Shown piece by piece: positions 16,945 to 25,441 of a DNA stretch of 64,000 bases; positions within the stretch are counted from its first letter, which is position 1; every line of letters starts with the position of its first letter. The position numbers and the translations under genes are program-made. The stretch comes from Nocardia sp. (GTDB lineage Bacteria; Actinomycetota; Actinomycetes; Mycobacteriales; Mycobacteriaceae): NCBI RefSeq assembly GCF_025465275.1, contig NZ_JAODNK010000074.1:124001-188000 (forward strand). The letters are read 5' to 3'. Below the pieces are notes generated by a model. It was not told the DNA's origin, searched no databases, and worked only from the letters and a program-made list of their open reading frames with translations.

Positions 16945-18015
16945 ATGATCAGGTCGATTAGGCGTTTCGGGGCATTGGCAATTGCGGGAGTTGTTGCAGC
17001 CTCACTGTCCACCGTATCGAGCACCGGCACCGCGATCGCCGAGGACAACACCGATCCGATCATCGCATCGAAGAAACTGCTCGCGGACCCGGTTGCCCCC
17101 GACGGTTCGAAGCTGGTCTCCGGAACTGTCGACGGCCGCAATCTGACACTGCAGGTCTACTCCACCGCAATGGGCAAGAACATCACCGTGAAAGTCCAGC
17201 GCCCCAATGACGCCTCACAATCGCGGCCGGTGCTCTACCTCCTGAACGGCGCGGGCGGCGGCACCGATATGGCAACCTGGTGGCACAACACCAATATCGG
17301 CGATTTCCTCGCCACCAAAGACGTGAATGTTGTGATGCCGGTCGGTGGCGCGTGGGCCTATTACACCGACTGGAAGCAGGACGATCCGGTCCTCGGCCGC
17401 AACGAATGGAAGACCTTCCTGCTCGACGAATTGCCGCCGCTGATCGACCCGGCACTGAATACCAACGGCGCCAGCGCCATTGCGGCCAATTCGATGACCG
17501 CCACCGCGGTACTCCAGCTCGCGATCGCCAAGCCCGGCTTCTATCAGGCCGTGGCCGGCTACAGCGGCTGCGCCCAGATCGCCGATCCCATCGGTAAGCG
17601 CTTCACCAAACTGGTCGTGGAAACCTATGGCGGCGGCGACGTCAAGAACATGTACGGCGATGACGACGATCCGGCCTGGGCCGCCAACGACCCGGTCATC
17701 AATGCCGAAGGCCTGCGCGGCACCAGACTTTTCATCTCCGACGGCAGCGGCCTCCCCGGCCCCCACGACCACATCGGCGACCCCACCATGATGAACCCCA
17801 CCCAAATGGGCCTGGCCAATCAAATGATCGTCGGCGGCGTCATCGAAGCAGCAATCAACTACTGCACCCACAACCTGCAAAACCGCCTCAACGACCTGAA
17901 CATCCCCGCCACCTTCGACTTCCAGCCCACCGGCACCCACTCCTGGGGCTACTGGCAAGACGCCTTCTACCGCTCCTGGCCCACCCTCGCCGCCGGCCTG
18001 AGCCTCCCCCAGTAG
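16945..18015 (+). CDS. secreted antigen-85-like mycolyltransferase/esterase
   Basis: A 356-residue exported protein of the antigen 85 (Esterase D-like) family. The signal peptide covers about residues 1-32 (ends TAIAEDN). The core has VLYLLNGAGGG near residue 100, NVVMPVGGAWAYYTDW near 130, the nucleophile region around Ser183 (AANSMTA), and the catalytic-His motif GTHSWGYW near the C-terminus. Family members transfer mycolic acids to trehalose and arabinogalactan outside the cell. The elbow here lacks both glycines of the usual GxSMxG, so activity may be altered. The length is about 30 residues more than classic Ag85. Presence supports a mycolic-acid-bearing host. Confidence 0.85.
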   Translation: MIRSIRRFGALAIAGVVAASLSTVSSTGTAIAEDNTDPIIASKKLLADPVAPDGSKLVSGTVDGRNLTLQVYSTAMGKNITVKVQRPNDASQSRPVLYLLNGAGGGTDMATWWHNTNIGDFLATKDVNVVMPVGGAWAYYTDWKQDDPVLGRNEWKTFLLDELPPLIDPALNTNGASAIAANSMTATAVLQLAIAKPGFYQAVAGYSGCAQIADPIGKRFTKLVVETYGGGDVKNMYGDDDDPAWAANDPVINAEGLRGTRLFISDGSGLPGPHDHIGDPTMMNPTQMGLANQMIVGGVIEAAINYCTHNLQNRLNDLNIPATFDFQPTGTHSWGYWQDAFYRSWPTLAAGLSLPQ

Positions 18016-18093
18016 CCGCCTGGGCACACCGCATCCCGCCCTGCGGTTTCCAGCCCTGACCTTCTGATCCCGCCTACCACTTGCGCGCTGCGG

Positions 18094-18106
18094 TTAATGC
18101 CATTAA
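18094..18106. promoter_or_regulatory. TetR operator-like palindrome
   Basis: TTAATG-C-CATTAA is a perfect palindrome 44 bp before the membrane-protein start. A second imperfect dyad (GTTA ... TAAC, about 18112-18126) lies just downstream. Both occupy the only promoter region of the membrane protein-tetR operon, so autoregulation by the TetR at 18789 is likely. Confidence 0.5.
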
Positions 18107-18149
18107 CTTGTAGTTAGTGTGATTAACCTACACCGCAGGAGCTTAGATC

Positions 18150-18788
18150 ATGACGACCATCGCCACCACACGCACCACCGCCGGGGCCCTTCGCACGGTT
18201 CCCGCCATCGCCGGAGTCGGGTACGCGCTGTCCTGGGTCATCGCCCTCTCGATCCCGGTGCCCAGCAATGGATTCGGCGATTCGGGGAGTTCGCTGGTCG
18301 CCAAGATCGCCGGGCACTCCGCGGCGATGGATACGAACAACCTGTTCAGCGAGGGCCTTCCGGCGATCGGCCTGGTCATCATTTCGCTGTGGCTGGCTCG
18401 GGCGGCCGGCTGGTCTCGGGCGGGCCGCATCACCGCTATTGCGGGAGCCGTGGCCGCGACCATCTCGGTGGTCGAGTTCGGCATCGGCCTCGCGCTGGCC
18501 CGGACGACCACACCCGATACGGCACATCTGCTGTTCGGATCGTTGAACAGGCTCGACGGCGTCAAGATGTTCGTACTTGCCGTCATGGGTGTGGCCGCTG
18601 CCATGACCGGGGTGTTGCCGCGCTGGCTGCGCTACACCGGCATCGCTATGGCGATCGCCATAGCCGGATCGGGCATCGCGTACCTGTTGCTCAACTCCGG
18701 TTTGGCTACCCTGGCCTACGTGTCCCTGCCACTGCTCATCGTGTTCGTCACCGGTACCGGCATCGTGCTCGGCCGATCGGCCGAATAG
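18150..18788 (+). CDS. membrane protein, DUF4386-like
   Basis: A 212-residue integral membrane protein with about six hydrophobic helices (VGYALSWVIALSIPV, PAIGLVIISLWLA, AVMGVAAAMTGVL, PLLIVFVTGTGIVLG). Short polar loops and no catalytic motif are seen. It resembles general actinobacterial DUF4386-type proteins of unknown function. It is directly followed by a TetR gene whose ATG abuts this stop codon, so the two are translated from one message. The regulator probably senses a compound related to this protein's function. Confidence 0.72.
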   Translation: MTTIATTRTTAGALRTVPAIAGVGYALSWVIALSIPVPSNGFGDSGSSLVAKIAGHSAAMDTNNLFSEGLPAIGLVIISLWLARAAGWSRAGRITAIAGAVAATISVVEFGIGLALARTTTPDTAHLLFGSLNRLDGVKMFVLAVMGVAAAMTGVLPRWLRYTGIAMAIAIAGSGIAYLLLNSGLATLAYVSLPLLIVFVTGTGIVLGRSAE

Positions 18789-19352
18789 ATGCCCCGTGTC
18801 GGCCTGACTCCGCAACGGATTGTCACCGAAGCCGCGACCGTCGCCGATGAGGTGGGCCTGGACAGGCTCACCCTGGCGACGGTCGCGAAGCGCTGTGGCG
18901 TCTCACTTCCCGGGTTGTACAAGCATGTCGACGGGCTCGACGCCGTCAAACGCGATATCTCCGTACAGGCAACGCGGGAGCTGACCGCAAAGCTCGCCGC
19001 CGCCACCTCCGGTGTAGCGGGAAAGGAAGCGCTGCAGGCGCTTTCGGCGGCCTACCGCGACTACGCCAAGTCCTTCCCCGGCCGCTACACGGCGAGCGTC
19101 CAGGCTCCGGCCGCCGGTGATCGGGAGCACGAGGAGGTGGCGGTGCAGGCGGTCGGCGTCATCAGCGCCGCCCTCAAGGGCTACCGGCTGGAGGGCGCGG
19201 ACCTGATCCACGCGATCCGCATCTGGCGCATCGCCTGCCACGGATTGGCGTCATTGGAAGGCGCGGGAGCCTTCGGCCTCCCCGACCCGATGGACGAAAC
19301 CTTCAATCGTTTGATAGACGCCCTCGACGCATCCTTCCGCGCCGACAGGTGA
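18789..19352 (+). CDS. TetR family transcriptional regulator
   Basis: A 187-residue repressor. The HTH is at about residues 8-52 (TPQRIVTEAATVADEVGLDRLTLATVAKRCG region, then LPGLYKHVDGLDAVKR). The C-terminal part matches the TetR_C_33/WHG type (ALQALSAAYRDYAKSFPGRYTASVQAP). Its ATG starts at the base after the membrane-protein stop, indicating translational coupling. The palindromes at 18094-18126 are its probable operators. Confidence 0.88.
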   Translation: MPRVGLTPQRIVTEAATVADEVGLDRLTLATVAKRCGVSLPGLYKHVDGLDAVKRDISVQATRELTAKLAAATSGVAGKEALQALSAAYRDYAKSFPGRYTASVQAPAAGDREHEEVAVQAVGVISAALKGYRLEGADLIHAIRIWRIACHGLASLEGAGAFGLPDPMDETFNRLIDALDASFRADR

Positions 19353-19398
19353 TCCGGGATCACTCCCGGGCCACCGGAATTCGCTGCGGCGCAACCGT

Positions 19399-19920
19399 TC
19401 AGCGGTAGAGCGTCGGCTCGATCACCAGATCGAAGAACGGAACATCGACGCGAATCGGAGCCAGCGCGGTCGCATCCAGTTTCGCCGGGTCGGTGTCCGG
19501 CCCCGCGAAGACGCAGTGCCCGTTCGGATTGATCACCAGCGACCGCCCCGGCGCACCACCGCCGGCGAGTCCCGCGGCGCCGGGAATCTGCACCCGAGCC
19601 GCGCCCCGCAACTCGACCGCCGTCCCCGGAGCCACCGGAATCACCTGGTGCACCCAGGATGCGATGAACGGATGCGCGACGACGGTCGTCCCGTCCCGTC
19701 CGTCTCGCACATCCGCCTGCGGCACCTGAATCGGTGAAAACCCCGGGGTGAGCAGCTGATCCTGGCTGTAACCAGCACCATTCGCCACCTGCGAATAGTC
19801 CGGACTGAACGTTTCGGCCCGGGCAGTACCGGCCCCGAGCATGAACGCAACGCCGAAACCCACTGCGATGCCGGTGCCGATAGCGACTGTCCCCATGCCA
19901 CCGATTGTCCGGATCAGCAC
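19399..19920 (-). CDS. secreted protein of unknown function
   Basis: A 173-residue exported protein. The signal peptide spans residues 1-36 (GTGIAVGFGVAFMLGAGTARAET). The mature part is beta-rich with PGTAVELRGAARVQIPG and a single Cys (NGHCVF). No known family is recognised; similar small secreted proteins are common in Nocardia. The start could be GTG 19920 or ATG 19896. It is divergent from the LysR gene at 20085 with a 164-bp gap. Confidence 0.65.
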   Translation of the reverse strand: MLIRTIGGMGTVAIGTGIAVGFGVAFMLGAGTARAETFSPDYSQVANGAGYSQDQLLTPGFSPIQVPQADVRDGRDGTTVVAHPFIASWVHQVIPVAPGTAVELRGAARVQIPGAAGLAGGGAPGRSLVINPNGHCVFAGPDTDPAKLDATALAPIRVDVPFFDLVIEPTLYR

Positions 19921-20084
19921 GTCGCCCGAACAGGTTTATACTCAGGGCGATTGGTCTCATTTGGGGCGGATGCTTCAGTTGAGCAATCTGAATTCAGGGT
20001 CGCATGGGGGGTTTCCCCTGATGTTGCCGGTCGAGGGCCCATGCCAGCATCAAGCACAGGGCTCGGCTGTTCGGGAGGATCGCG

Positions 20085-20981
20085 GTGGAATTACGGGACA
20101 TCGAGATTTTCCTGACCCTGGCGCAGGAACTGCACTTCGGGAGAACCGCTCAGCGGCTGCATCTTTCGCAGGCCCGGGTCAGCCAGTCGATCAAAAATCA
20201 GGAGCGCCGCATCGGTGGCCGCCTGGTCGACCGCTCGAACCCCCGCGATGTGCGGCTCACTCTGCTGGGCCATCAATTGGCGAGCGAACTGAAGCCGGCC
20301 TACGACGACATACTCGCGGCCATCGAACACGCCCGGCAGGTCGCCGCGGGTATCTCCGGAGTACTGCGCGTGGCCATGATCGGCTACAACGCCTATGACT
20401 ATCAACCGTTCTGGGACGCCTTCCGAAGCAGATTCCCCGGCTGGGAGCTGCGGGTCCGCAGCAGCGAGTTCGGCGATCAGTTCGGCCCGCTGCATCGCGA
20501 TGAAGCCGACATCGTCATCGCCTGGCTGCCCATCGAGGAACCGGGACTGACGGTCGGGCCGATCATCTCCGTGGAACCGATGGTGGCGATCATGCCCGAC
20601 AGCCACGAACTGGCCGATGAGAAGAACGTATCGCTGGAGGTTTTCGGCGACCGCGGCGTGTTCAGCCCGACGGCACCCATGCCCGATTACTGGGAGGACG
20701 CGGTCAGCCCCTTCTACACACCCAAAGGCCGGACCATCGACCGTGTCACGCCGATCTCGACCCTCGAGGACATTCTGACCACCGCCGGTATGAGCGGCGC
20801 CTTCACCAGTGGTATGAGCCATATCGCCCGCTACTATCAGCGCCCCGGCATCACGTATCTGCCCATCACCGATTCCCGCCTGGTCCGATGGGCGCCGGTG
20901 TGGCGCAGCGATTCCGAAAGCGAACGGATCCGAGCCTTCGCGCGCATCGTCCGCGAGCTGGGACACCTCGAACAAAGCTGA
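20085..20981 (+). CDS. LysR family transcriptional regulator
   Basis: A 298-residue LysR protein starting at GTG 20085 (VELRDIEIFLTLAQELHFG). The HTH includes TAQRLHLSQARVSQSIKNQ and is followed by the effector domain. The HFGRTAQRLHLSQ subtype often regulates small-molecule catabolism or efflux. No adjacent divergent target is obvious except the secreted protein at 19399-19920. A second LysR gene follows 138 bp downstream. Confidence 0.9.
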   Translation: MELRDIEIFLTLAQELHFGRTAQRLHLSQARVSQSIKNQERRIGGRLVDRSNPRDVRLTLLGHQLASELKPAYDDILAAIEHARQVAAGISGVLRVAMIGYNAYDYQPFWDAFRSRFPGWELRVRSSEFGDQFGPLHRDEADIVIAWLPIEEPGLTVGPIISVEPMVAIMPDSHELADEKNVSLEVFGDRGVFSPTAPMPDYWEDAVSPFYTPKGRTIDRVTPISTLEDILTTAGMSGAFTSGMSHIARYYQRPGITYLPITDSRLVRWAPVWRSDSESERIRAFARIVRELGHLEQS

Positions 20982-21119
20982 ACCGATCGGCGCGCTCATC
21001 GCTCGATAAGTAAAAGTGATCGTTAGCGGCAAGATTCGGTGTTGCTTCCTCCGTGAGCGTGCCCGCAAACTCGTGGCACACGATTATTGCTACGAACCGG
21101 TGGAACAGGATCACCCGAG

Positions 21120-22022
21120 GTGGAACTGCGTCAGCTCGAATACTTTGTGGCGGTTGCCCGGGACAGGCACTTCGGACGAGCCGCCGAGCGCTTGCACATC
21201 GGCCAGCCCGCCATCAGCCAGCAGATTCGCCGGCTGGAACGGGAACTCGGCGCCGAACTGCTCGACCGCTCACCGCGACATGTCCGGCTGACCACCGCCG
21301 GCGCGTGCTTTCTGCCCGAAGCCGAAGCGGTACTGGCCGCGGCGGCTCGCGCACAAGCGGTGATCGCCGAGCACGCCGCTCAGCGCACAGCGACGCTGCG
21401 CATCGGCACCAGCGCCGGACTCGGTGCGCATCTGGACCTGATATTGGACGAGTTGGCGGCTCTGGCACCAGATTTGGTGGTCGACCTGGTGTCGGCGCCG
21501 ACCCGGGCCCGGGTGGAACAGGTAGTAGCGGGCGAGCTCGACGCCACCTTTCTACGTGACAGATCCGATCCGGCCGAACTGCCTGGCGTGCAGCTGATCC
21601 CGCTCTGGGCCGATCCGCTGGTGGCGGCCCTCCCCGCCCGACATCCCCTGGCGCAGAACGAGACTGTGCCGCTGGAAGATATCGCCAAGCTGCCGCTGCG
21701 TCTGACACACCGACGGAACAATCCCGTACTCGTCGACCTGGTTGTCGGCGCCTGCCACGCGGCGGGCGTCGAACCGCTGCCGGGTCCGAATTCGGTGAAT
21801 ATGGCAGACACCCTGACCACAATCGGCACGGGCCGGCCGAGCTGGACCGTCGTTTACGCCTCGCATGCCGCGCGCTTACGGACCGCTCGCGTCGCCTTCC
21901 TGCCCTTTCGAGCACCGGCCGAGCTGTCGTTGACAACCTTCCTGGTGACGAGGGCGGAAACACCCGACGAACAGCTATGCCTGCTGCTGAAAGCCTGCCG
22001 CGAGCACGATCACGAATCGTGA
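21120..22022 (+). CDS. LysR family transcriptional regulator
   Basis: A 300-residue LysR protein. The start was put at GTG 21120 (VELRQLEYFVAVARDRHFG), which matches the family N-terminus; the frame is open 11 codons further up. HTH: AAERLHIGQPAISQQIRRLE; effector domain from about residue 90. The tautomerase gene follows about 100 bp downstream in the same direction and is a likely target. Confidence 0.9.
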   Translation: MELRQLEYFVAVARDRHFGRAAERLHIGQPAISQQIRRLERELGAELLDRSPRHVRLTTAGACFLPEAEAVLAAAARAQAVIAEHAAQRTATLRIGTSAGLGAHLDLILDELAALAPDLVVDLVSAPTRARVEQVVAGELDATFLRDRSDPAELPGVQLIPLWADPLVAALPARHPLAQNETVPLEDIAKLPLRLTHRRNNPVLVDLVVGACHAAGVEPLPGPNSVNMADTLTTIGTGRPSWTVVYASHAARLRTARVAFLPFRAPAELSLTTFLVTRAETPDEQLCLLLKACREHDHES

Positions 22023-22128
22023 TCGCTGTCGGTCCGGACTGCGCCTGGTTCCGCGCCGGTAAACCCGATTTACTTCGAATGCGCAGGTGAACAGCCCGGA
22101 AAAGCCGCCGTACGATCAGGAGCCGATC

Positions 22129-22311
22129 ATGCCCAACGTCACCATTCAGCAGCTGCCCAAGACCCCGGAACTCAAGCGAGCGCTGGTCGCCAAGATCACC
22201 GACGCATTCGTCGATGCCTATCAGATCCCCGCCGAGACGGTGCATATCTGGATCGAGGAGTACCCCGCGGACGGCTATGGCGTGGCCGGAAAGCTCATCG
22301 CCGACAGGTAG
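22129..22311 (+). CDS. 4-oxalocrotonate tautomerase family enzyme
   Basis: A 60-residue protein starting MPNVTIQQLPKTPELK. Pro2 is the catalytic base of the tautomerase superfamily and is exposed after Met removal, so ATG 22129 must be the true start rather than one 14 codons earlier. AGGAG at 22119-22123 is a good ribosome site. Family hexamers interconvert enol and keto forms of 2-oxo acids in aromatic breakdown; many small relatives have unknown substrates. It lies downstream of a LysR regulator that may control it. Confidence 0.85.
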   Translation: MPNVTIQQLPKTPELKRALVAKITDAFVDAYQIPAETVHIWIEEYPADGYGVAGKLIADR

Positions 22312-22358
22312 GGCCTGACGCCCTTCGCACCTGAATAACCAAGCCTCACCAGGTCCCG

Positions 22359-22377
22359 GGGCGACCGTCGGTCGCCC
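22359..22377 (+). terminator. hairpin after the tautomerase gene
   Basis: GGGCGACC and GGTCGCCC pair over 8 bp with a 3-nt loop, 48 bp past the stop. It is a plausible factor-independent terminator lacking a U-tract. Confidence 0.35.
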
Positions 22378-22495
22378 GCGAACCGGCCGAATTCCCCGCG
22401 CCCGCCGGCGCCCTCGGCAAATTTCTGCCCGCCGACGCCGTGCACGGCTGAGCACATTCGAGACAACACCTTTCACCGACTTTGAGGATCGAAAA

Positions 22496-22720
22496 ATGGC
22501 TACCACCAACGCTTCATACTCGATCGAATCGCAGGTGCTCCGCGCCCTGCTGCACAACGGGATGGTCCAGCGCGCCGTCGCCCTGGCCATCGCCACCATC
22601 GTGCTGATCGCGCTGCACCATCCCACGTGGGTGCCCTACTCGGTCAGCCTCTACGCCATCTGGAGCGCCGCCGCCGCGACCATCAATGCGGCGCGCGCCG
22701 CAGCAGCCACACGACTATGA
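22496..22720 (+). CDS. small hypothetical membrane-associated protein
   Basis: A 74-residue protein with one or two hydrophobic stretches (ALAIATIVLIALHHP and VSLYAIWSAAAATINAA). GAGGAT lies 8 bp before the ATG. No family is recognised. It stands alone, convergent with the parA gene 30 bp away. Codon usage is GC-rich as in neighbours, which supports it as real. Confidence 0.5.
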   Translation: MATTNASYSIESQVLRALLHNGMVQRAVALAIATIVLIALHHPTWVPYSVSLYAIWSAAAATINAARAAAATRL

Positions 22721-22749
22721 CCACGCATTCGACTCGGGAGAGCATCGGT

Positions 22750-23562
22750 TCAGCGGGCGGCGCGGTCGATGACCTCGCGGGCCAAGGCCCGATATTGCTC
22801 GGCGCCACCGGATTTGGGGGCCCAGGTGGTGACCGGTTCACCGGCGATGCTGGCGTCCGGGAATCGGACCGTTCGCGAGATCCGGGTGCCGTAGACCTGG
22901 TCGCCGAAGACTTCGACGACCCGGGTCAGCACCTGACGCGAATGCAGTAGACGGCGATCGAACATGGTGACCAGGATGCCGAACAGGCTCAGGCGCGGGT
23001 TGAGTCGGTCGCGGACCTTGTCCATGGTGTCGGTGAGCAGCGCCAGGCCGCGCAGCGCGAAGTACTCGGGTTCCATCGGGATGATCACACCGTCCGCGCA
23101 GGCGAGCGCGTTCACGGTGAGCAGGCTCAGCGCCGGCTGGCAGTCGATGAGGATGTAGTCGTAGCGATCCCGGATCGGCTCCAGAACGCGGCGCAGCGAC
23201 TGCTCCCGGCCGACCTCGTTGACCAATTGGATCTCCGCCGCAGACAGGTCGATATTGCTCGGCAGCAGATGCACATTGTCGACGCCGGTCTCCATCAGTA
23301 CATCGTCGACGGGCGGCGCGAATTTGCCGAGTAGGTCGTAGACGGTCAACTCGAGGTCATTGACGGAAACACCCAGCCCCGCGGACAGCGCGCCCTGCGG
23401 ATCGAGGTCGACCAGCAGCACGCGCCGGCCCTGTTCGGCAAGTGCGGCACCCAGATTGATCGTCGACGTGGTTTTACCGACGCCACCCTTCTGATTGCAC
23501 AGCGCAACGATCTGCGCTTCGCCCTGGATCGCCGGTGCCTCGTCCGAGGGGGTTGCCAACAT
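22750..23562 (-). CDS. ParA/Soj-family ATPase (orphan)
   Basis: A 270-residue P-loop ATPase with the deviant Walker A KGGVGKTT at about residues 25-32, followed by TINLGAALAEQGRRVLLVDLDPQG (Walker A' and the aspartate switch region) and IDCQPALSLLT (Walker B). It should dimerise on ATP and bind DNA or membrane cargo to position them. No parB or centromere site is next to it, so it is not the chromosomal parAB pair. It resembles the Rv1708-like orphan ParA proteins associated with scpAB elsewhere. The neighbours here are unrelated. Confidence 0.88.
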   Translation of the reverse strand: MLATPSDEAPAIQGEAQIVALCNQKGGVGKTTSTINLGAALAEQGRRVLLVDLDPQGALSAGLGVSVNDLELTVYDLLGKFAPPVDDVLMETGVDNVHLLPSNIDLSAAEIQLVNEVGREQSLRRVLEPIRDRYDYILIDCQPALSLLTVNALACADGVIIPMEPEYFALRGLALLTDTMDKVRDRLNPRLSLFGILVTMFDRRLLHSRQVLTRVVEVFGDQVYGTRISRTVRFPDASIAGEPVTTWAPKSGGAEQYRALAREVIDRAAR

Positions 23563-23619
23563 GTTGCCAGGCTAGCCGGACACCTTCACTTCGGGCCGAT
23601 GCGACGCATGAGTCATTGC

Positions 23620-24075
23620 TCACGAAACGAAATCGGCTGCTGGGGGCCACCCCGACAAGCCGAAATGCTCATCACGCCAGAACAGTTCCAACCCGGCATT
23701 GGTATAGGGCACAGTGTCCGCCGGAATCTCATCACGATGAAACCACTGCAGATCGGAGCACTTGTGCGGCTCGGCATTGAACGGCTCGCCGATCCATTTG
23801 TCCGCGTGAAAGAAGAATCCGACGCGCCCCTGCCCCTCCGGCGACCGCAGATGCAGCGCCGCAACCATACGAATATCCTTGCGGCTCAGCCGTATCCCGA
23901 CTTCCTCATGCGCCTCACGAATCATGGCAGCTTCCAGGTCTTCATCGGCTTCGAGTTTCCCGGACGGCAGATTCCACAGCCCATCCGAATACCCGGTATC
24001 GGCGCGACGCGCAAGCAGGACATGATCGCCCCGAGTAGCAATGAGCAGAACATCGACGAAGCTCGTATAGGTCAT
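23620..24075 (-). CDS. Nudix hydrolase
   Basis: A 151-residue protein with a complete Nudix box: G in LPSGKLEADEDLE, then AAMIREAHEEVGI (the pattern Gx5Ex7REUxEExGU). The two-Glu cluster binds Mg2+ and cleaves nucleoside diphosphates linked to other groups. The substrate is not deducible; the MutT-like size and DVLLIATRGDHVLLARR start suggest nucleotide sanitising. It lies 15 bp downstream of the SRPBCC gene and may be the last gene of the arsR operon. Confidence 0.9.
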   Translation of the reverse strand: MTYTSFVDVLLIATRGDHVLLARRADTGYSDGLWNLPSGKLEADEDLEAAMIREAHEEVGIRLSRKDIRMVAALHLRSPEGQGRVGFFFHADKWIGEPFNAEPHKCSDLQWFHRDEIPADTVPYTNAGLELFWRDEHFGLSGWPPAADFVS

Positions 24076-24090
24076 CCCATATCCCTCTGG

Positions 24091-24630
24091 TCAGCTCTTC
24101 TGGGTGGGGCGGCTTACCGGTAGTGAATTCCCGGTTTCCAGTAGGGATTTCAGGTCGCTGAGCATGAATGGGTAGCCGCCGCCGAAACCTTCGGATTCCA
24201 GATCACCGGAGATGATGATCGAGATGAGCGGGGCACCGGCCACGTCGTGAATGACGGTCAGGGCGCAGGTGCCGTCGCCGCGGTCGCGAATCTCGTAGCG
24301 CAGATAGGTTTCCGGTTCTGCGACGAGGTTTTCGTCGCCGAGGAAACGTATGCGGGCGCCCCACATGGTCGGCGGGTCGTAATCGGTAACCGTGCCGCTG
24401 ATGATGATCTCGGGCTCGGTATCGATCGGACGAGGTCCGGAAGGAGCAAACACCGTGAATGCGCCGCCGATTCGAGGTTCGATCATGCTGCGGCCGCCGA
24501 ATCCGTAGCGCACGGTCCAGTCCGGATCGGTGACGGCCAGCCAGATCCGCGCGGCCGGCGCGGCAATGATCACGCGATGGATCTGCGTCGTCTCCGGACG
24601 CGCACGCGCGAGGACTTCGTCGAAGGTCAC
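24091..24630 (-). CDS. SRPBCC/AHSA1-like protein
   Basis: A 179-residue START-fold protein. The start was set at GTG 24630, whose bases overlap the stop of the ArsR gene (GTGA), a standard coupling. The N-terminal strand THE IHRVIIAAPAARIWLAVTDPDW and central IEPRIGGAFTVF are typical of the Aha1 C-terminal/SRPBCC fold, which binds hydrophobic ligands. ArsR plus SRPBCC pairs are widespread in actinobacteria and usually of unknown function. Confidence 0.82.
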   Translation of the reverse strand: MTFDEVLARARPETTQIHRVIIAAPAARIWLAVTDPDWTVRYGFGGRSMIEPRIGGAFTVFAPSGPRPIDTEPEIIISGTVTDYDPPTMWGARIRFLGDENLVAEPETYLRYEIRDRGDGTCALTVIHDVAGAPLISIIISGDLESEGFGGGYPFMLSDLKSLLETGNSLPVSRPTQKS

Positions 24631-24938
24631 GATTCCAGGTCCCTTTTCAAATCGGTCAGCGCGGAGATCCGCTGTTCGGTGAACTTGTCGATCCATCGAT
24701 CGTGAATCAACCGGATCGGCACGGGATTGAGGTAGTGCAACTTCTTTCGCCCGCTGCGGACGGCCGTCACCAAGCCCGCTTCCTCCAGCAACCGGAGATG
24801 TTTGCTGATGCCGAAGCGGGTCATCTCCAGTCCCGATTCCAGCTCGGTCAGCGTTTGGCCGTCCTTGACGAACAACGCGTCCAGGAGGTGCCGCCGAGTG
24901 CGATCGGCCAGCGCCTTGAACACCGCGTCCTCGTCCAC
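24627..24938 (-). CDS. ArsR family transcriptional regulator
   Basis: A 103-residue winged-helix repressor: VFKALADRTRRHLLDALF, then TLTELESGLEMTRFGISKHLRLLEEAGL is the HTH region and RKKLHYLNP the wing. No Cys metal site is present, so it is the non-metal group linked to SRPBCC proteins. It is divergent from a YCII gene across 74 bp holding a long dyad (24964-24989) that is very likely its operator. Confidence 0.9.
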   Translation of the reverse strand: MDEDAVFKALADRTRRHLLDALFVKDGQTLTELESGLEMTRFGISKHLRLLEEAGLVTAVRSGRKKLHYLNPVPIRLIHDRWIDKFTEQRISALTDLKRDLES

Positions 24939-24963
24939 GCCCTCACTTTATACGAGACCGATC

Positions 24964-24989
24964 GGTCACATGATCGTTGACATGTGACC
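24964..24989. promoter_or_regulatory. ArsR operator dyad
   Basis: GGTCACATG and CATGTGACC are perfect 9-bp arms spaced by 8 bp, in the gap between arsR and the YCII gene. A further GGTCACC at 24995-25001 repeats the half-site. The placement would let one regulator control both directions. Confidence 0.65.
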
Positions 24990-25012
24990 TTTTGGTCACC
25001 TATCGTCGAGAC

Positions 25013-25357
25013 ATGAAACGCTACATAGTCCTCTACCTCGCACCCCTCTCGGTCGCCGAACGATTCGCCCAGGCCACGCCCGCGGAAGCCGCGAAAGGCA
25101 TGCAACTGTGGGCAGATTGGAGCAATCGGATCGGCGCCGGACTCGTCGACGGCGGCAAACCCCTCGGCAACGCGCGCCGCGTCACGCCGACCGGCGTCAG
25201 CGAAACCGACAGCGGGGTGATCGGCATGTCCATCCTCCAGGCCGCCTCCATGGACGAGGCGCTGGAAATGGTCGACGGTCACCACCACCTGCACTGGGCC
25301 GAGCAGTGCGAAATCGTCGTACTGGAAGAACAACCCATCCCCGAACTGCAGCCATAA
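25013..25357 (+). CDS. YCII-related domain protein
   Basis: A 114-residue protein with a dimeric alpha/beta (ferredoxin-like) YCII fold: MKRYIVLYLAPLSVAERFA, then DGGKPLGNARRV and MSILQAASMDEALEMVDGH. The His-rich VDGHHHLHWAEQCEIVVLE contains the conserved region near the putative active site. YCII proteins are small enzymes or sensors of unknown reaction, often co-regulated with ArsR-SRPBCC modules as here. ATG 25013 was chosen over an upstream ATG at 24977 that lies inside the operator. Confidence 0.82.
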   Translation: MKRYIVLYLAPLSVAERFAQATPAEAAKGMQLWADWSNRIGAGLVDGGKPLGNARRVTPTGVSETDSGVIGMSILQAASMDEALEMVDGHHHLHWAEQCEIVVLEEQPIPELQP

Positions 25358-25441
25358 AACGATCGCCCTGACCACCCGGTCGAATTAGAACGTGTTCTAT
25401 ATTCGGGGGACCGTTCCGGCGATCCCTTGGGAGCTCACGAC

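Noticed and set aside
22340..22451. Coding-like tail AEFPAPAGALGKFLPADAV ending in TGA after the tautomerase gene
   Set aside because: No start, no domain and a stop codon shortly upstream; may be a remnant but cannot be supported.
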